Origin: Cytidiella melzeri
Taxonomy: Eukaryota; Basidiomycota; Agaricomycetes; Polyporales; Irpicaceae
DNA length: 64,000 bases
Assembly: GCA_022592445.1 (NCBI GenBank)
Contig: JABYQR010000064.1
Coordinates: 94,675-158,674, forward strand
Direction: 5' to 3'
Part shown: piece after piece, positions 45,485-58,096 of the stretch
Layout of the letters: each line of letters begins with the position of its first letter
Numbering within the stretch: the stretch's first letter is position 1
Program-made: the position numbers and the translations under genes
Notes under the pieces: generated by a model
Told to the model about the DNA's origin: nothing
Seen by the model: only the letters and a program-made list of their open reading frames with translations
Database searches by the model: none

Positions 45485-47360
45485 TCACGACGCAAACGCA
45501 ATTGTTCGCGGTAGCCTGAAGCTGATACAGTACATCTCCTTGTTGGGAGCTACAGACCTAACGTGAAACAACGACACCTCTGCCTCCAATGGACCCCCAA
45601 GTTGCTCTTCGACGCGCTACAGTCAAAGGTTAGCTACACGCTATTACCGGCTGCACAAGGACACAATTTACCTCTCGAATATTTATCTCCGCTTTTTCAG
45701 GCTCGGGTTCTCGAGCGAAACAGTAGCAGTGAACTGTGGGCATACTCGAGTCTGCATCGTAAACACCGCTCAAATCCCGTCCACCCGCGTTGGCAGCGGA
45801 CAGCAGTCCCCGGAAAGCCCCCAAGAATGTGATAGCTGAGTCCGGGAGATTCATCACATACTGTGTAATGCGCTGTCGCTGACAGCCAGAGAGATCAGTG
45901 GTACTCGCGGCAAATTCGTTGGCAGGCCCTTGCTCGAGTTTTCCTTCCTCTCTCGCAAGTTTCTTCGCTCTTAACTGCTGGGTTTTGCTAATGATATTTC
46001 TGGGTGGTGGGAAAGGCTGATCCAAGACTCGTATAACAGAGGATCTGATGAAGTCTTTACCATCTTCACATGACGATCGCACGAGCGTCGAGACCTAAGT
46101 GCTATGACATTAATGCTATCTCTTCCTGTGGCGAGGATTGCTCATACCTTGTTGTTCTGGATGTTGATATCCAGATACTTGTAGCTTTCAGGATTGAGAT
46201 CGTTCGCGAGAACTGCGCATCCCTTTCTAGCTGCAGGTAGCGCGAACGGACCGACACCAGCGAAAACGTCTGCTACCACATCCTCGCGCGTGAATGAGCT
46301 GACGAGACGAGCATGCTCGGTATGCAGGCGGGAGTTCCAGTAAACTTTGGAAAAGTCAAATGTAAACCTGCAGTCAGACTCAGACTAATGGCGGTTAGCG
46401 CTAAGAAATGACGGACTAGCCAGTGTTACCTACATGCTCGACGACATAATCGGGTTCACCTGCTAGTAGCTCCATCTGGAAGTAGCGAAACTGGCTATGT
46501 ATGGAGTTCAGCTTGTTAACGACCGTGCGGATGTTCCGATTTTTCTGTCAAATGTTCAAGTCATGCCAAACAAGACTACAGTTGCGCACACACATCAAGG
46601 ACAACCTCGCCAATAAGATACTTGTATGGCAAATACTCCTCGTTGAGATTCAGGTGGGCTGGAGAGTGTTGTAGGTAATGGACTCCCTCGGTCCACGACA
46701 TTGCTCACCTACGTGACCTACAGTAGCGAAACCAGATGGGGCACCTTTGAGGAGTTCTTCTGGAAGAATGGCACCGAGGATATCATCTAAGTTCTGTTTG
46801 AGTAATAAGCGAACTTTCTGACACTAGCAAAGTACCTGCAGTCCAATAATCGTAGCCAAGCTCGATACTATGCGGCTGCAAAGGTCCTGCCTGAGATGCA
46901 AGGAAATATCTTGCTTTGTCCGGTATATGGTCTATCTTACAAAATGATTAGACGATGTCAAAAACGTTTGTGCAGCTATCCATATGCACCTTCTTCACCA
47001 AATCTAAGTAACACAAGACGTTCACCATCTTGCGTTGGCAAAACACTCTTCATCTTGGGAAAGTCTATGATCGTCCTTGTGAAGTCTCAGATGGTGGCAA
47101 AATTTCTTGTCCTCAACATGTACGTACCCTCGCATTGCTTCTGCTTTGAGAATCGTCCCCGCCTTTGCAGGAGGTACTTTCACGGCTAGAACTTGTATTG
47201 TTTTATGGAAGAGACTCCTGTCCAGCTTGTCCTTCAGCTCTCGATGAACTGGTGGAGACGTATCGACTATGCTTCCTCTTGCCATGGCAGTACTGAGCCA
47301 GAACCTAGAGAAATGATTGCTCAAGAGAGGCCTTTTAAGTACATGAGCAATCGCAGTCAT
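45485..47360 (-). CDS. TRM5: TRM5 tRNA (guanine37-N1)-methyltransferase
   Basis: Methylates G37 next to the anticodon using S-adenosylmethionine, protecting against frameshifting. The N-terminal part shows [12 protein letters not shown]; the catalytic Met10-like domain shows [44 protein letters not shown] and [15 protein letters not shown] long exon carries [17 protein letters not shown], and the C-terminus reads [18 protein letters not shown]. The frame allows MARGSIVD (47285) as a cytosolic/nuclear start and [15 protein letters not shown] (47360) as an upstream start adding a basic amphipathic presequence, consistent with dual mitochondrial targeting known for yeast Trm5. A still longer in-frame ATG lies at 47390. 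The TatD-like gene diverges only about 120-150 bp away. Confidence 0.92.
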
Positions 47361-47506
47361 CAAAAATTCAAATGAGAGTTGAGAGCACACTAAGCGCGCG
47401 TGAACCTCATCGCTATATCTCTTCGCATAACCACCATCTCATTTCGCAATAAAGCAGCTTGCGACGGCACCATCGTCCATCCGTCTATAGTCATAACTAT
47501 TCCGCG

Positions 47507-48783
47507 ATGTGCCCAGTAAATGACAGTTCTTCATGCACTTCATCACAGGCACTATCACCTCCGGTAGACGTTCTCAGCCACATCGTGGACGTACACTGTC
47601 ACCCAACCGACTCTGCATACTCATCTGAAGTGATGGACAATTTGGCTGTACAAGTCTGCGCCATGGCTACACGAGCAACCGACCAATCTCTTGTACGGGA
47701 TCTAGCTGCAGCATACCCCCAAAAGGTCATCCCGTGTTTCGGTCTGTTGCCATATTACTCATTGCTAAACTTGTGCTGCTCATGCTGCTCTCATCGGACT
47801 TTCGACTTCCGGTCTCGTAAATGTCTTGCGCTGTCAAACAGGATACCATCCCTGGTTCACTCACTGGATCTCCGTCGCACCGTTCACTTCCAAAGAGGAA
47901 CACTACCGATCACTATTCCTCAGTACGTCCTCCCCAAAGCAAGAGGTCGTCGACGCTTTCCAGAGGCTTTTGCCCTTCTTGCCAGACCCCACCAGTCTCA
48001 ACAACGTATTGGATGACATACGCTCGAACCTCCTTCAATTTCCCAATGCCATGCTCGGCGAAGTAGGCCTGGATCGCATCTGCAGAGTCCCGTACTCTAC
48101 CCCTGCACCTACTCCGTATGCCTTGCACGATGGAAAACGAGAGCTCTCGCCGTTCACTATTTCACTGGAACACCAGCTCACGATCCTGGAAGCGCAGCTG
48201 GACTTGGCAGTAGAGATGCGCCGAAACACGAGCCTTCATAGCGTAAAGAGCCAAGAGGCTACGGTCAAGCTATTGAACAAGATGCTCAGAAAACATGGAA
48301 ACCGCTGGACCGAGATCAGTGTGGACCTTCATAGCTGTACACTCAGCGCCCAAACTCTCAAAGATATCCAGGTATGTTGCCCGCCTAAATATACACGATT
48401 GTCACTGATGTCGCTCGTTTCAGAAAGCACATCCGAACGTTTTCGTCTCGTTGTCCACAGCGATCAACACACGCTCTTCCGCTCATAAGGATTTGATAGC
48501 TGCATGCCCAGACAATCGTATCCTGGTTGAATCCGACTACAACGATGTCAGCTACTCCACTCGGCAATGTTGGGATATGATCTCTAGGATAGCGGAAGTG
48601 AAAGGCTGGGCCGTCGAAGACCAGTGGACGGAGGACGTCCCCGATGACAAATGGGGCGTGGTACGGAGACTCGAGCATAACTGGAATTTGTTTCGAAGTG
48701 GTGGGCATGCTGCGCCACTATCAAGAAAGAAGCGTAGAGATCGTCGGCAACAAAGCGTGGACTCTAGTGGGCAGGATAGCTAG
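47507..48783 (+). CDS. TatD-related metal-dependent hydrolase (Cut9-interacting Scn1-like)
   Basis: TIM-barrel amidohydrolase of the TatD DNase superfamily, closest in layout to fungal Cut9-interacting protein Scn1. The metal site motif VDVHCHPTDS lies near residue 30. Then come IPCFG-YHPWFTHWIS across an intron, AMLGEVGLDRI (metal Glu), SLEHQLTILEAQLDLAVEM, and VESDYNDVSYSTRQ near the end. Between these, ISVDLHSCTLS replaces the usual HCFSG segment. The C-terminal 25 residues are basic (SRKKRRDRRQ), possibly nuclear targeting. Three exons, two introns. The biochemical activity of this branch is not established. Confidence 0.87.
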
Positions 48784-48961
48784 ACTGGGCGGATGACCGT
48801 GGTTTGCATCCGTATTGTAAGGCCACGCTTCGAACACTGAAACTTACAATAGGTTGCTTTCGAAGAAAATGTGTGTTCTGAGAGTCTTTTCCATGGTACA
48901 GAAAGTAGTTAACTAGTATCATACGCAACGTCATAAAAACACTGTACGCACAGCGGCCAGG

Positions 48962-49905
48962 TCAGAATATGTAAGTAAGCAAGAGGACGATGCAAAGTCC
49001 AATAATGCAGCCAATAATAACAGCATCCCTTCTTCGGCGAGTCTTGATCATCCCTAATAGGTTGTTGATTCCAGGTATTTGACCTGCAGAATATGAGCTT
49101 GCAGTGACGAAAGGCAGCCACCGAATATACTCACTGAGTACCCCAGACATGCGTGTCTGGATCCCTGAAAGCGTCGCTCGTTGCCTTGCAAAATCTGCTC
49201 TTGTTTCGTAGGCTTGCCTGGAACAGCTTTTCAGCAGTTTGAATAGGGAGAAAGTAATCTGAAGTACGTACGCAAGCATGTCATCCGTCATTCGATGTGA
49301 ACTGTCAATGTGATCTCGTTCTGCTAGCAGGGAATCTGCGGCCGAGGATTTGTATGCGCTGACGCATACGTCAGACAAGAGCTCGTAGTCTTTTAGCATT
49401 TTACATACTCTATATCGTTCCTTACTCCGGTGAGGAGATTCGCTTGGTCTAGTGCGTGCTGCACATTAGTCTAGAATGCAGAAACACTTCAGACCGACGC
49501 ATACGCCGCTTTGAGCATGGGAGCGTACCTTCGTGCGCTTCAGCTCCCTAGAATAGTCCTGGTACACCTCTCTATGCCGTTGAATGGCGCGTAGCATAGA
49601 CTGTGAGGGCGGTGTATCGGGGTCACTGGAGAGTTTCGACAACTGGTCGTTAAGCTCAAGAAGCTGGCAAAGTTAGAGCGTATGGTTAAGTCCCTCGATA
49701 GATCGCCAATATGCAGCAATACCTTTTGAAGCAACTCGTCGACCTCCGCCTCTAAATCCTTCCATCGTTCCACTGAACCACCCGCCTCTATATCGTCCTG
49801 GTTTCGCGTTATTGTCGTTGCAAGGCGCGCATACGACGTGAGCTTGGAGTCGAACAGCGATTCAAGTGTTCTGCATTGCCGGTGTAGTGAGTCATAGTCG
49901 GTCAT
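48962..49905 (-). CDS. GOS1: GOS1/GOSR1-type Golgi Qb-SNARE
   Basis: Membrane-fusion SNARE for ER-Golgi and intra-Golgi traffic. Start 49905 gives MTDYDSLHRQCRTLESLFD and a regulatory helical N-terminus (RWKDLEAEVDELLQKV). Later exons give HREVYQDYSRELKRT, AERDHIDSSHRMTDDMLAY, then the SNARE core with RQRATLSGIQTRMSGVLS and IPGINNLLGMIKTRRRRD. A single C-terminal transmembrane anchor (AVIIGCIIGLCIVLLLTYIF) ends at the stop. Six or so short exons. Lies tail-to-tail with the TatD-like gene, and the BET1-like SNARE gene is nearby at 54623. The family is clear. Confidence 0.9.
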
Positions 49906-50351
49906 GTCGTCTATGTGCCTGACTGTTAATGGGTGTATGAGAGTCGGTGGTGAGTTCTGTAGCCCGCAGCTGGACAGTGGACACGCAGAGAGCCTTCAAG
50001 CTCGCCGTGCCGCCAGGCCGGCATCAAGGATTACGGCGTTAACCGATAATTAAGGTTGTGGGCGTTTGTTGTGCTCGAGTCTAGCGATGATTCGGATGCC
50101 CAGTGAACAGGCATTCTCGTCTTCACCTCCTCGATGTCCTGATACTTTGGCTGCAAAACAGAGCAAGGATATTACGATTAGCGAGGTACTACAGTACTCA
50201 GACATTTCATCTTATCAGACGAACTAACGCGATTATACAAAGAGTCGTCATAGAGACTCTCACAATCTTTCCGACGCTGTGAAAGCGAAAGTCAGACACG
50301 CAGCCACCGTAGGTCACTAGCAGAGACTTCTAATAAAGCTCAGAGTATGAC
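49906..50351. other. Divergent promoter region
   Basis: Between GOS1 (minus) and the BTB gene (plus). No coding signal recognised. Confidence 0.5.
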
Positions 50352-51459
50352 ATGCCCTCGCAGGCACTAAGCTTCCCGATGATATCCGCGCATCACCCAA
50401 CTTTGTATTTCGAGGATGGTAACGTCGTACTCTCTGGTTCATGCCAGGCAACAGGGGGCCGTCAGTATTTTCGCGTGCATCAGTCTGTCCTATGCAGACA
50501 TTCTTCCATCCTTGCGGATCTATTCGGGATACCCCCTCTCATGGATGAGGGTCCTCCACACGCCATGAAGGAAGTGTACGAGGGCGCTCTGCACATATCC
50601 ATGCCGGACAGCGCGGAGGATCTAGAAAGCCTCCTTAACGTGCTCTACGACCCTCTGTACGTTTTCGCATCAATAATTTTTTCTCAGTACGGCCCTGAAT
50701 TTTATGCGCAGAGGCACTGCCTACAAACGCTTCTGCCCGCACACCCCAGTCCTCGTTCACGGCGCCCTCAAGCTTTCAATCAAATACGAGTGCGAGGCAC
50801 TGCGCAGCCGCCTCGTAGAGTCCATCGAAGCCGACTGGCCACAAACCCTCGCGCAGTGGGATTCCCGCCGCGCTGAAACCATCATCGCGCGCTCTGAGCA
50901 CAGTCTCCGCTCCCACGGCAAAATCAACGGGCTCTACCTCGACGACCGACTACCTGAACCTGCGTCTGCCATCCGTCTGGCTTCCGACTTTGACATCCCC
51001 AGCATTCTTCCTGCTGCATTTTACCAACTTGCGTCTATCAGCACCGACGCGGACTGGGATGCGTACCGCCTGAATGCAACCGTCGAAGGCAAGCACCTTC
51101 GGTTTGGTGCACGGACGGCGAGATGGAGCTTGCTCGACAAACGTGACTTGATGAGGCTAGTCCACGGCCAGAAACTCCTCGCTGCGTACACTCGTTCCAT
51201 CGGCACGGACATTCTCGGTTCACGATGCCCACGAAGCGCAAAAGGATGTTCGACGGCGCGAAGCGACTGCTGGAAATACCTTCAAGAAAACGCACCGGTC
51301 TCCATGGACGACCCGCTCGACATCCTGCACGACTGCATGTCGCTGAGTGATTTAGTGACGGACCTGCCGTGTGCGACGTGCTTGGCGGATATCACGGCGT
51401 CGGCGGAGAAGAAGAGGTTGGAGTTGTGGAGGAGTTTGCCTGCTTTCTTTCAGCTGTAA
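50352..51459 (+). CDS. BTB/POZ domain protein
   Basis: Agaricomycete-type BTB protein. The BTB fold is visible in the first exon: HPTLYFEDGNVVLSG, FRVHQSVLCRHSSILADLF, and SLLNVLYDP at its end. One intron (about 50 nt, donor GTACGT near 50658) joins to GTAYKRFCPHTPVLVHGALK. The second exon holds a helical region (LSIKYECEALRSRLVESIEADWP is the BACK-like part) and a Cys-rich C-terminal segment (CPRSAKGCSTARSDC, CATCLADITA). It may work as a Cullin-3 adaptor or protein interaction module; this expanded mushroom family has no assigned role. An in-frame ATG at 50379 is an alternative start. Confidence 0.83.
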
Positions 51460-51730
51460 GGTGTTTCGTTCTACATCTACCCGTTAATCGCTGATCTCGC
51501 TCTTATGTACGCGACTCCTTCTGATTTGTATCATACACACCCTAACTGTCTTTGTTGTTGTTGTAAAATATCGTGTATAGTAGCTATATGTAGCAACGTC
51601 CCGAAACCGAAATACTCATGTCTTCCCCATACGCAGCTACAGTGTATCCACACAAATGACATTGTCAGCTATGACCATCGATGAAATATAGAATCTAGTG
51701 TACAGATACATTTTCCCTGCTCTCACTTCA
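51460..51730. other. Convergent 3' intergenic region
   Basis: T-rich spacer between the BTB and NAGLU genes. No gene seen. Confidence 0.5.
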
Positions 51731-54103
51731 TCAAGTCCACTTGACTAGGATATCATCTACAGCCTCCCAAACATCCCCCTTCGTCCCCCACACCTCCCCG
51801 CTCTGATCACCCCACGTTTTCAGGTCAAACGCCTCCCCTATACTCAACATCTTCTGCGCTGTCTCCGTCGTATTATACGCTACTTTGCTCGTCTTCTGCT
51901 CAACAAGAATCGACACAAACGTGCTCCACCTCTGCGCGTAATACTCCCCAACAAGTCCCGCCCACTGCTTTGACGCGTAATCGTTGATCTGGCCTGTAGG
52001 ACCCCACAGCGTGATCTGGTTCCGCGCCTCATACTCGAGGTACGCCTGGTACGTCGCGTTGCCTGCACCCCACTGCTTTGCATCTGCGATCCATGCGCTC
52101 AAAAGGTAGTTCTCGTTCGTGTACAGGAGATTATCCAGGTCGTTTAATATGCTGACGAGGGGTTCGCCTGCGCGGGCTACATCTTGAGGTGAAGTTTTGG
52201 TCGAGTTCCAAACGGAGATAAGGTTGGTGTAAAGGCCGATGAAGCGATTGGCAACTATTTGGCGAGTAAAGTCTGTTACGTCAAATACGAATTCTGGTAT
52301 TTCGCGCAAGGCGGGGCTGGTCTTGGAGGTTTGAACGAGAAGTTTAAGGGCTTTTAGGACGGTGGTGTTGGTGTCGTACGCGACCAATGTAGGGTGGTGT
52401 CCTGTACAAGTGATGGAGAATCAGTTCATCAAACATTCAGGCAACCGTAGAAAACATGACTGACCGCCAATGCCTACCAAACTGCTCGGATCCGCGTTCG
52501 GTGTGAGCTCGAAGATACTCTTCACAGTAGCCTGGGAGTTAGGGTTCGTGTTGCTATACACAGTTGAAGCCAGGATTTCCCAAGCCTGTATGGCCTCCGC
52601 CGGCACGTTCGTCCCACCATACCGACGTGAAGCCCACTTCTGCGCATACTGTTGAATATCTAGCGCAGTCATTGACCAAGCTTGATCCAAAAGGACGTCA
52701 TACACGATTTCGTTACCGGGCTCCTGTCCCTCCATTGTCAACCCCATACCAACCATCGTACTCCCGTTTGATCTAAGAGCTGCGATCGGTCCCTCCGTGA
52801 TAGCAGGCAAGTTGCCTTCCATACCTATGTTTCCTCCATAATCATGCAGCTCACACCACACCCATGGTTTTCCGTAGTAGGAATTTGTGCGGTTCCACTG
52901 CGGGGCAGCTTCCGAGTACAGATCTAAAATGAGCATGCTTTCGTTGTCTGTGACACCTCCAAGATATGCTTCGATGCGGTCGTTTGTCCAGAACGAGGAG
53001 CTCGAGAAGAAGAGCCAGCCTTGAAGGACCCACACAGCTTCGGGGTCTGCAGCACGGAGGCTAGCAACGGTGTTGGAGGAGATGCTGGAGAGATACGTCA
53101 GGTTGCCACTGAAGGGGTCAATTTCGTTGTACTGGTCCAACGTATAGAAATGTGTAATGTTCCCGTACGCTGCCTGCTGTTTAGAGATGAACAATTTCTG
53201 CATTTGCGCAAACATGGGATCGAAAGGTTCGAGAAATGTATCGTTTGTGAATGAGGTAGGAAACCCTTCCCAAGCGCTTCCATTGACCATCTGGGCATTC
53301 GGGTGGAGAGTGTGCAACGCGCGAGGGACAAACCCGGTGAACGAGGGGAGGATGGGTGTCATCCCGAGCTCGAGCATACGGGGGAGAATCTGAGTTTTCT
53401 GCATGGTGAATTGGTCTGTTACCCACTGCATGGGTAGCGCACCACCCCAGGAACCTTGCATGTTTCCGAATCGGTTCCAGGGAAGGAATGCGGGACCTGC
53501 AAGAAAGTCGAAGATATCTGCGTCTGAAAGCCCGGCATCTTGGAAGACCTCGATGAGGATGGCTTCATAACCCACCCACGCAAGGGGGAGGTTGACGCCA
53601 CGGAGAGCGAGCCAGTCGAGGAGAAGTTCCCATTGGTCAAAGCCCCAGAAAGCAGTCGTGTACCCGAATGTGACGGTATTAAAGTGGTACCTCCAGGGCA
53701 CAATGGAGCTCCCAGAGACGGGTTCCCCAACTTTTGGGAGAGGAGTAGCTAGTTCTTGGAGGCGTGAGCCGGTCCACCAAATGTCAACGCCGCCATACTC
53801 GGTACAATAGCTACGAGTAGATGTTTGTGAGTAACCCATTACTGGGACGAGCGCCACGTACGTGTAAAGCCCGCGAGCGCATGCACTGACAGTGGTACAT
53901 TGGATGGACACTCCTCCTGCAATGCCTGGGGTATCACTGACAACAAATGAGTCCCCAGACCCTTCCACAAAACTGAAGTGGAAGTTGTCCGCATGTTGTG
54001 GAATGCGCCGCTGCACGAGTGACTGAATACCTGCTAAACTTGTCGACGCGAGAGCCTTGGGGAGTACTGTAGCGAGCAGTACGAGCTTGACAAGCCTGAA
54101 CAT
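51731..54103 (-). CDS. Alpha-N-acetylglucosaminidase (GH89, NAGLU-like)
   Basis: Glycoside hydrolase releasing terminal alpha-linked GlcNAc. Start 54103 gives a signal peptide (MFRLVKLVLLATVLPKALAS), then an N-terminal beta domain. The catalytic barrel follows: WRYHFNTVTFGYTTAFWGFD, LALRGVNLPLAWVGYEAIL, GNMQGSWGG, ELGMTPILPSFTGFVP, YTLDQYNEIDPFSG (first candidate catalytic Glu), WVWCELHDYGGNIGM (second) and GMGLTMEGQEPGNEIVYD. After one or two introns near 52400-52480 the C-terminal helical domain continues to VWEAVDDILVKWT. The first exon is unusually long (about 560 codons read with a small intron near 53810-53865). Secreted or vacuolar; the natural substrate in fungi is unclear. Confidence 0.93.
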
Positions 54104-54622
54104 ATCGTGAGAGGGTTGTCTTACAGGAGAGTTGTGGAGACAGCGAGACGCACCAGTTCTGGGGCTTTATCAGGTTTTAAGAGAGTGCGATATCAGGGTG
54201 GATTGTCTTGAGTGTGTCAGGGAAGCCACAAGAAGACCTATTCTTGTGGACATCGGGATTTATCAGGGTTTACGGACGGAAGCACGATATCATGTGAGTG
54301 AACACGCGCACTGGGTGCAGATAGTGTTTTCGCAAACGTGCATGGTATGATTGAGCAACTACTCTCTGGATGTTCGTGGTAGCAGAGGAAGGGTGTCTCA
54401 CTGTGCCGTGATGGTGATGGTGGTCAATGATCTTTCATGCATACTATAATAGGCCTCAACAAATAGCATCAAAACAAGCGCCTGATAACATTCATGAAAC
54501 GATCATTCTAACGTGGCGGAGCGCTTGCCGGGACCAAGTACTCAACCTCTCGCCACCACATCTCTCCTACTACGGTAAACACATCCCGCAGCGGGTCTGC
54601 TCGTCCAAAATTCACAGCTACA
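54104..54622. other. Divergent promoter region
   Basis: Between NAGLU (minus) and BET1 (plus). The plus-strand open frame crossing it is interrupted by stops in the BET1 frame and has no protein features. Confidence 0.5.
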
Positions 54623-55233
54623 ATGTCACAAAGGTAACTGACGCCGTCAAAGTACTAAAGAAAGACGAGAGAGAGAGGCTGACAACGGATCAGAAGATAC
54701 CCAACCTCAAGTTCACTACACAACCGAGCGTCATTGCTGCCGACGAGTTACAGCACCCCGCCTTCGTCCGGGAGGTCGTCGCCGTACGGGCAGGTACCAG
54801 CTGGGCAGCGCTACGCAGATGACCTCGAAGGGCAGAACGACGAGCACCTTGAGGGGCTGACTGCCAAAGTCAAGATGCTGAAGGATGTGAGTGCTGTGTA
54901 TGCGGTCTCAATACATGTGTTTTGACTCCCACTTGGCTCTCCGTGTGTATAGATTACTGTCGGGATTGGGAACGAAGTGCGAGAGTCGACGTTGCTAGCA
55001 GGACAAATGGTGCGGTTCCTAGTTTCGTCCATATGTCAACCGTGGAGGCTGAACATGTTGCGTTTTGCGTCGGAAGAACGATGCCTTTGCGGACACGTCT
55101 GGCTTCCTCTCTGGCACTTTTCGCCGAATGAACAACATGTCTTCAAAACAAGGCTGCAGGTGGCTATGGTATATGGTTTTCCTAGTGGTAGTGTTTTGGT
55201 TCTTCATCATCGTGTGGTGGTTTCGACGGTGAC
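54623..55233 (+). CDS. BET1: BET1-type Qc-SNARE
   Basis: ER-Golgi vesicle fusion SNARE, about 142 residues, reconstructed from four exons. The first exon is only 11 nt (ATG to AG before GTAACT at 54634), giving MSQ-R. The second contains RYPTSSSLHNRAS, a Pro/Ser-rich linker, then the SNARE helix YADDLEGQNDEHLEGLTAKV. The third continues ITVGIGNEVRESTLLAGQM, and the last reads NDAFADTSGFLSGTFRRMNN before a tail anchor (WLWYMVFLVVVFWFFIIVWW) and FRR stop. The heptad pattern and central polar residues match the Bet1 family. The tiny first exon is inferred from frame and splice signals. Confidence 0.87.
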
Positions 55234-55454
55234 TTTTGTGGACAATACAATCTCCTGTATCTCATATCGCACAACTGAGGAGGTCAACAACAGTAAAGAT
55301 ACAATTCGGTAACAACGTCGTTACCGTCCTCCCACAGAACTAAACTATACACAGGGTAAGATCAACTAGGTCGAACGATAGAGGAATAAAGATATACGTC
55401 AAAAACTGTAGGGTATGCGAAGCAATATATGTCCAATGAAAGTCAAGGGAAACA

Positions 55455-57801
55455 CTACGCGTCGTCACGTAACTTCGCATGACCTATTTCCCAGATCATC
55501 CGTCTGCGCAAATAAGGCATGTTGGATTGGTTAAAGGCAAACCCTTCTTCACCGCGCGACAGTGACTCGAGGAACTGGCATGTAAAAACGCCGCAGTCGA
55601 AGCCGTTCATTTGTTGAGGAGTGTCCTGTAATGACAGCTCTTCAGTGACATTGGCCTTCACAGGGCGGGTTTAAGCATACCTCGCAAACGTAATCTTCCC
55701 AACCAGTAAAGTCAAATGGCGTTTTCTTTTTGTTTCTGTGCTCAGCATCAAGGTATCCACGCAATGCCTGTGAAGAAACGCAAGCCAATCAGCACATGAT
55801 CATGGCTCCAAATAGTCTATATACCCTGTACACAAATGGTCGTTCGAACGTCATGCTGTCGTAGGACTCAATACGCTTTTGGCGCAGGTTAATCGCCGCA
55901 CCCGACCAGTGAGCATTGCCGTGGTTGATCGGGATAAGAATGACATCCTTCGAGAAGATATCAATCTGCTTTCATGTCAGTATGCCGATAGAGAATAGCC
56001 AAACAACAACACGCACCTTCTTGGTCCATTTCGCCAACCTCGCCTTCTCATATCCCTCCCCAGTCAACTTTGACCAGAAAAACGTATTGAAGTAATGCGC
56101 GTTCAAAAACTTTCCCTTGCCACTCTTGTTCTCCTTGTTCGCCTTGCTAGCTGCCTCCTCGCTTCTCAACAAGAGCAATTGACCATAGAAGTTGATGATC
56201 TCGTCGTTCAGCCATTGCCCAGGCTTCAACCGCTGCAGGTCCTTGTCGGACACTTGCTCCCGGACACATTTTGAGATAATCCCACGCTTGCTAAGGAGAG
56301 TGTCTACTTCTGCTTCGTCGTCTGCAGGAAGGGAGGCGGGTAGAGGCCTTTTCTTTGGTCGAAGACGATCCTCAATTTCTTGTGCTTTTGTGAGCTTTGC
56401 TAGCCGAAGCTTGTCAAGCGTAGGACTGAAGGAAGGAGGAGGTTTGCTGCGCGCCACATGAGCATCACCGAGAAGTACAAGAGTTATGAATACCGACCTC
56501 TTAAGCGTTTCCTTTGCGTTCTGTAAGGCTCGATGTATGAACCCATCGCTAGCTTGCTGAATCTGGTAGCTCTTGAGTTGTGAAGAATGAGCAGAATGGT
56601 GGTACAAGGACGTACGGGAGCCGAACGACTTCGTGTGAGTTCGGGGAAGGGTGGTGGCTCATGAAGGTTGACGAGAGAGGGCGAAGCTGTGCAGGATGTT
56701 AAAATTGATGCTGAGGGCTGCAGAAGAACGACCACAACGCACGCTCAAGGTCCTCTATTTTAGACACCTTTTCCAGATACGCGCGATAATCAAGCCAGCC
56801 TGTGCGAAAGTGTCAAGAGGCCACTGTAGATGTATGCAAATGTAGCTTACTCCGGAATTCCGTTTTATTTCCCTTGAATTCTGCAGTAAAGTAGTTGAAG
56901 TGAATGCAGCATCGGCTTAATTTGAGAACGAACCTCCTCTCTGCCGTCGAATCTCGAACAGCTGATCTATCATCTCCTCCCTCGTCTTGATTCTGTCCTC
57001 GCGAACTTCTTTCTTGTGCTACATTACAATCAGTGACCACAGCTGAATAGTGGGCAACTAAAGACACGAACTCGATCATCGAATATATGCCTTCGTCTTG
57101 GCCTTTGCTTCCGCGCGGGTACAAACTGCTTTCTTGTGGCGTCGTGGATTGCTGCTAGAATACGCTGATTGTTCGTCAACTCGGGATGCAACCCTAGGAA
57201 AGACGTCGATGAGGAGTTCGACGACGTCTGACTCGAGGACGGTGTTAGAAGACCTGTATTTGTGACATTCACCCGGCTGGACTCTGGCCACTGGTCGTTA
57301 TGCTTCGAAGATGACGCGACGGCATTGTTGCCTGAGAACTGTCGTGTTCGAGGAGGTGGATGGAGCTCGGTGAGTAGCGTGGCTGGCTGTTTTGGCGGTG
57401 AGATGCATACTATGGAGGGCGATGAGGGTGGGGAAACTGAGGGCTGTGGTTCAGCAACGTAGGTATCCACGTCTTCCACGTCTAAACCTGGTCTTCAATA
57501 GCTCCCCACGACAAACAAGGGTCTCTGTCATACCTGAATGTGAGTCTGCTCGCGAGAAAAACGTTCCAACTCCTCGAAGCAGTGAGCTGAACATGACACC
57601 TGCAGTGTCTCCGACTAGAGTATAAATTTCCTCGGCAAGTTGCACCCAGCGAGTGCTGATAGTTGTAGAGTGAAGCAAGGCGGCGTGCTCTGAAGAGGAT
57701 TGGAGGTAGGCGTGATTGGTGCGAGGAATCTTTGCCGGGCGTGTAGTAGGAAGGAGCTCGTCCGCTGCCCGTCGTTTGCGGTTGTTCATGCCTCGAGGCA
57801 A
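55455..57801 (-). CDS. ULP1: ULP1-like SUMO protease (C48)
   Basis: Cysteine protease that matures SUMO and removes it from targets. Start 57801 (MPRGMNNRKRRAADELL; an in-frame ATG at 57789 also fits). The N-terminal half is a low-complexity, basic/Ser-rich regulatory region (NNRKRRAADE, RKQRPRRRH), likely nuclear. The catalytic domain begins DLQRLKPGQWLNDEIINFY, continues FLNAHYFNTFFWSKL, INHGNAHWSGAAINL (catalytic His), RIESYDSM (Asp), then QQMNGFDCGVFTCQFLE with the oxyanion Gln and nucleophile Cys, ending HAKLRDDA. All triad residues are present. Several short introns split it, one of them between KANVTEELS-type sequence and the preceding YVCE segment. Confidence 0.92.
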
Positions 57802-58089
57802 AGAGAAGGGGATTGTTGGCTGCAGACTTTTATTTCAGCACCAACGAGTATGCGAACGGCGGAGGCTTCGTAGGGTGAAAAGGCCAGTGGCAGATGCTTG
57901 GCCGTGAGTTGGGTGTGGTTGAGAGCAGAGCGGGTAGTCAGCGTCTATCGGAACAATGCGAGCCTGGCTGATCGCGGCCACTATCGCGGAGGTGCTCACA
58001 CTATTGTTTTCGTCCCAATATTGTCCAAAACAACTGCTCTCAATGCTATAAGGTCATATAGCCAACTCGCAGAACATTGCAGAAAGAGG

Positions 58090-58096
58090 AAAAAAA
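58090..58096 (-). terminator. Pol III terminator of tRNA-Met
   Basis: Run of seven T on the minus strand directly after the tRNA 3' end. Confidence 0.8.
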
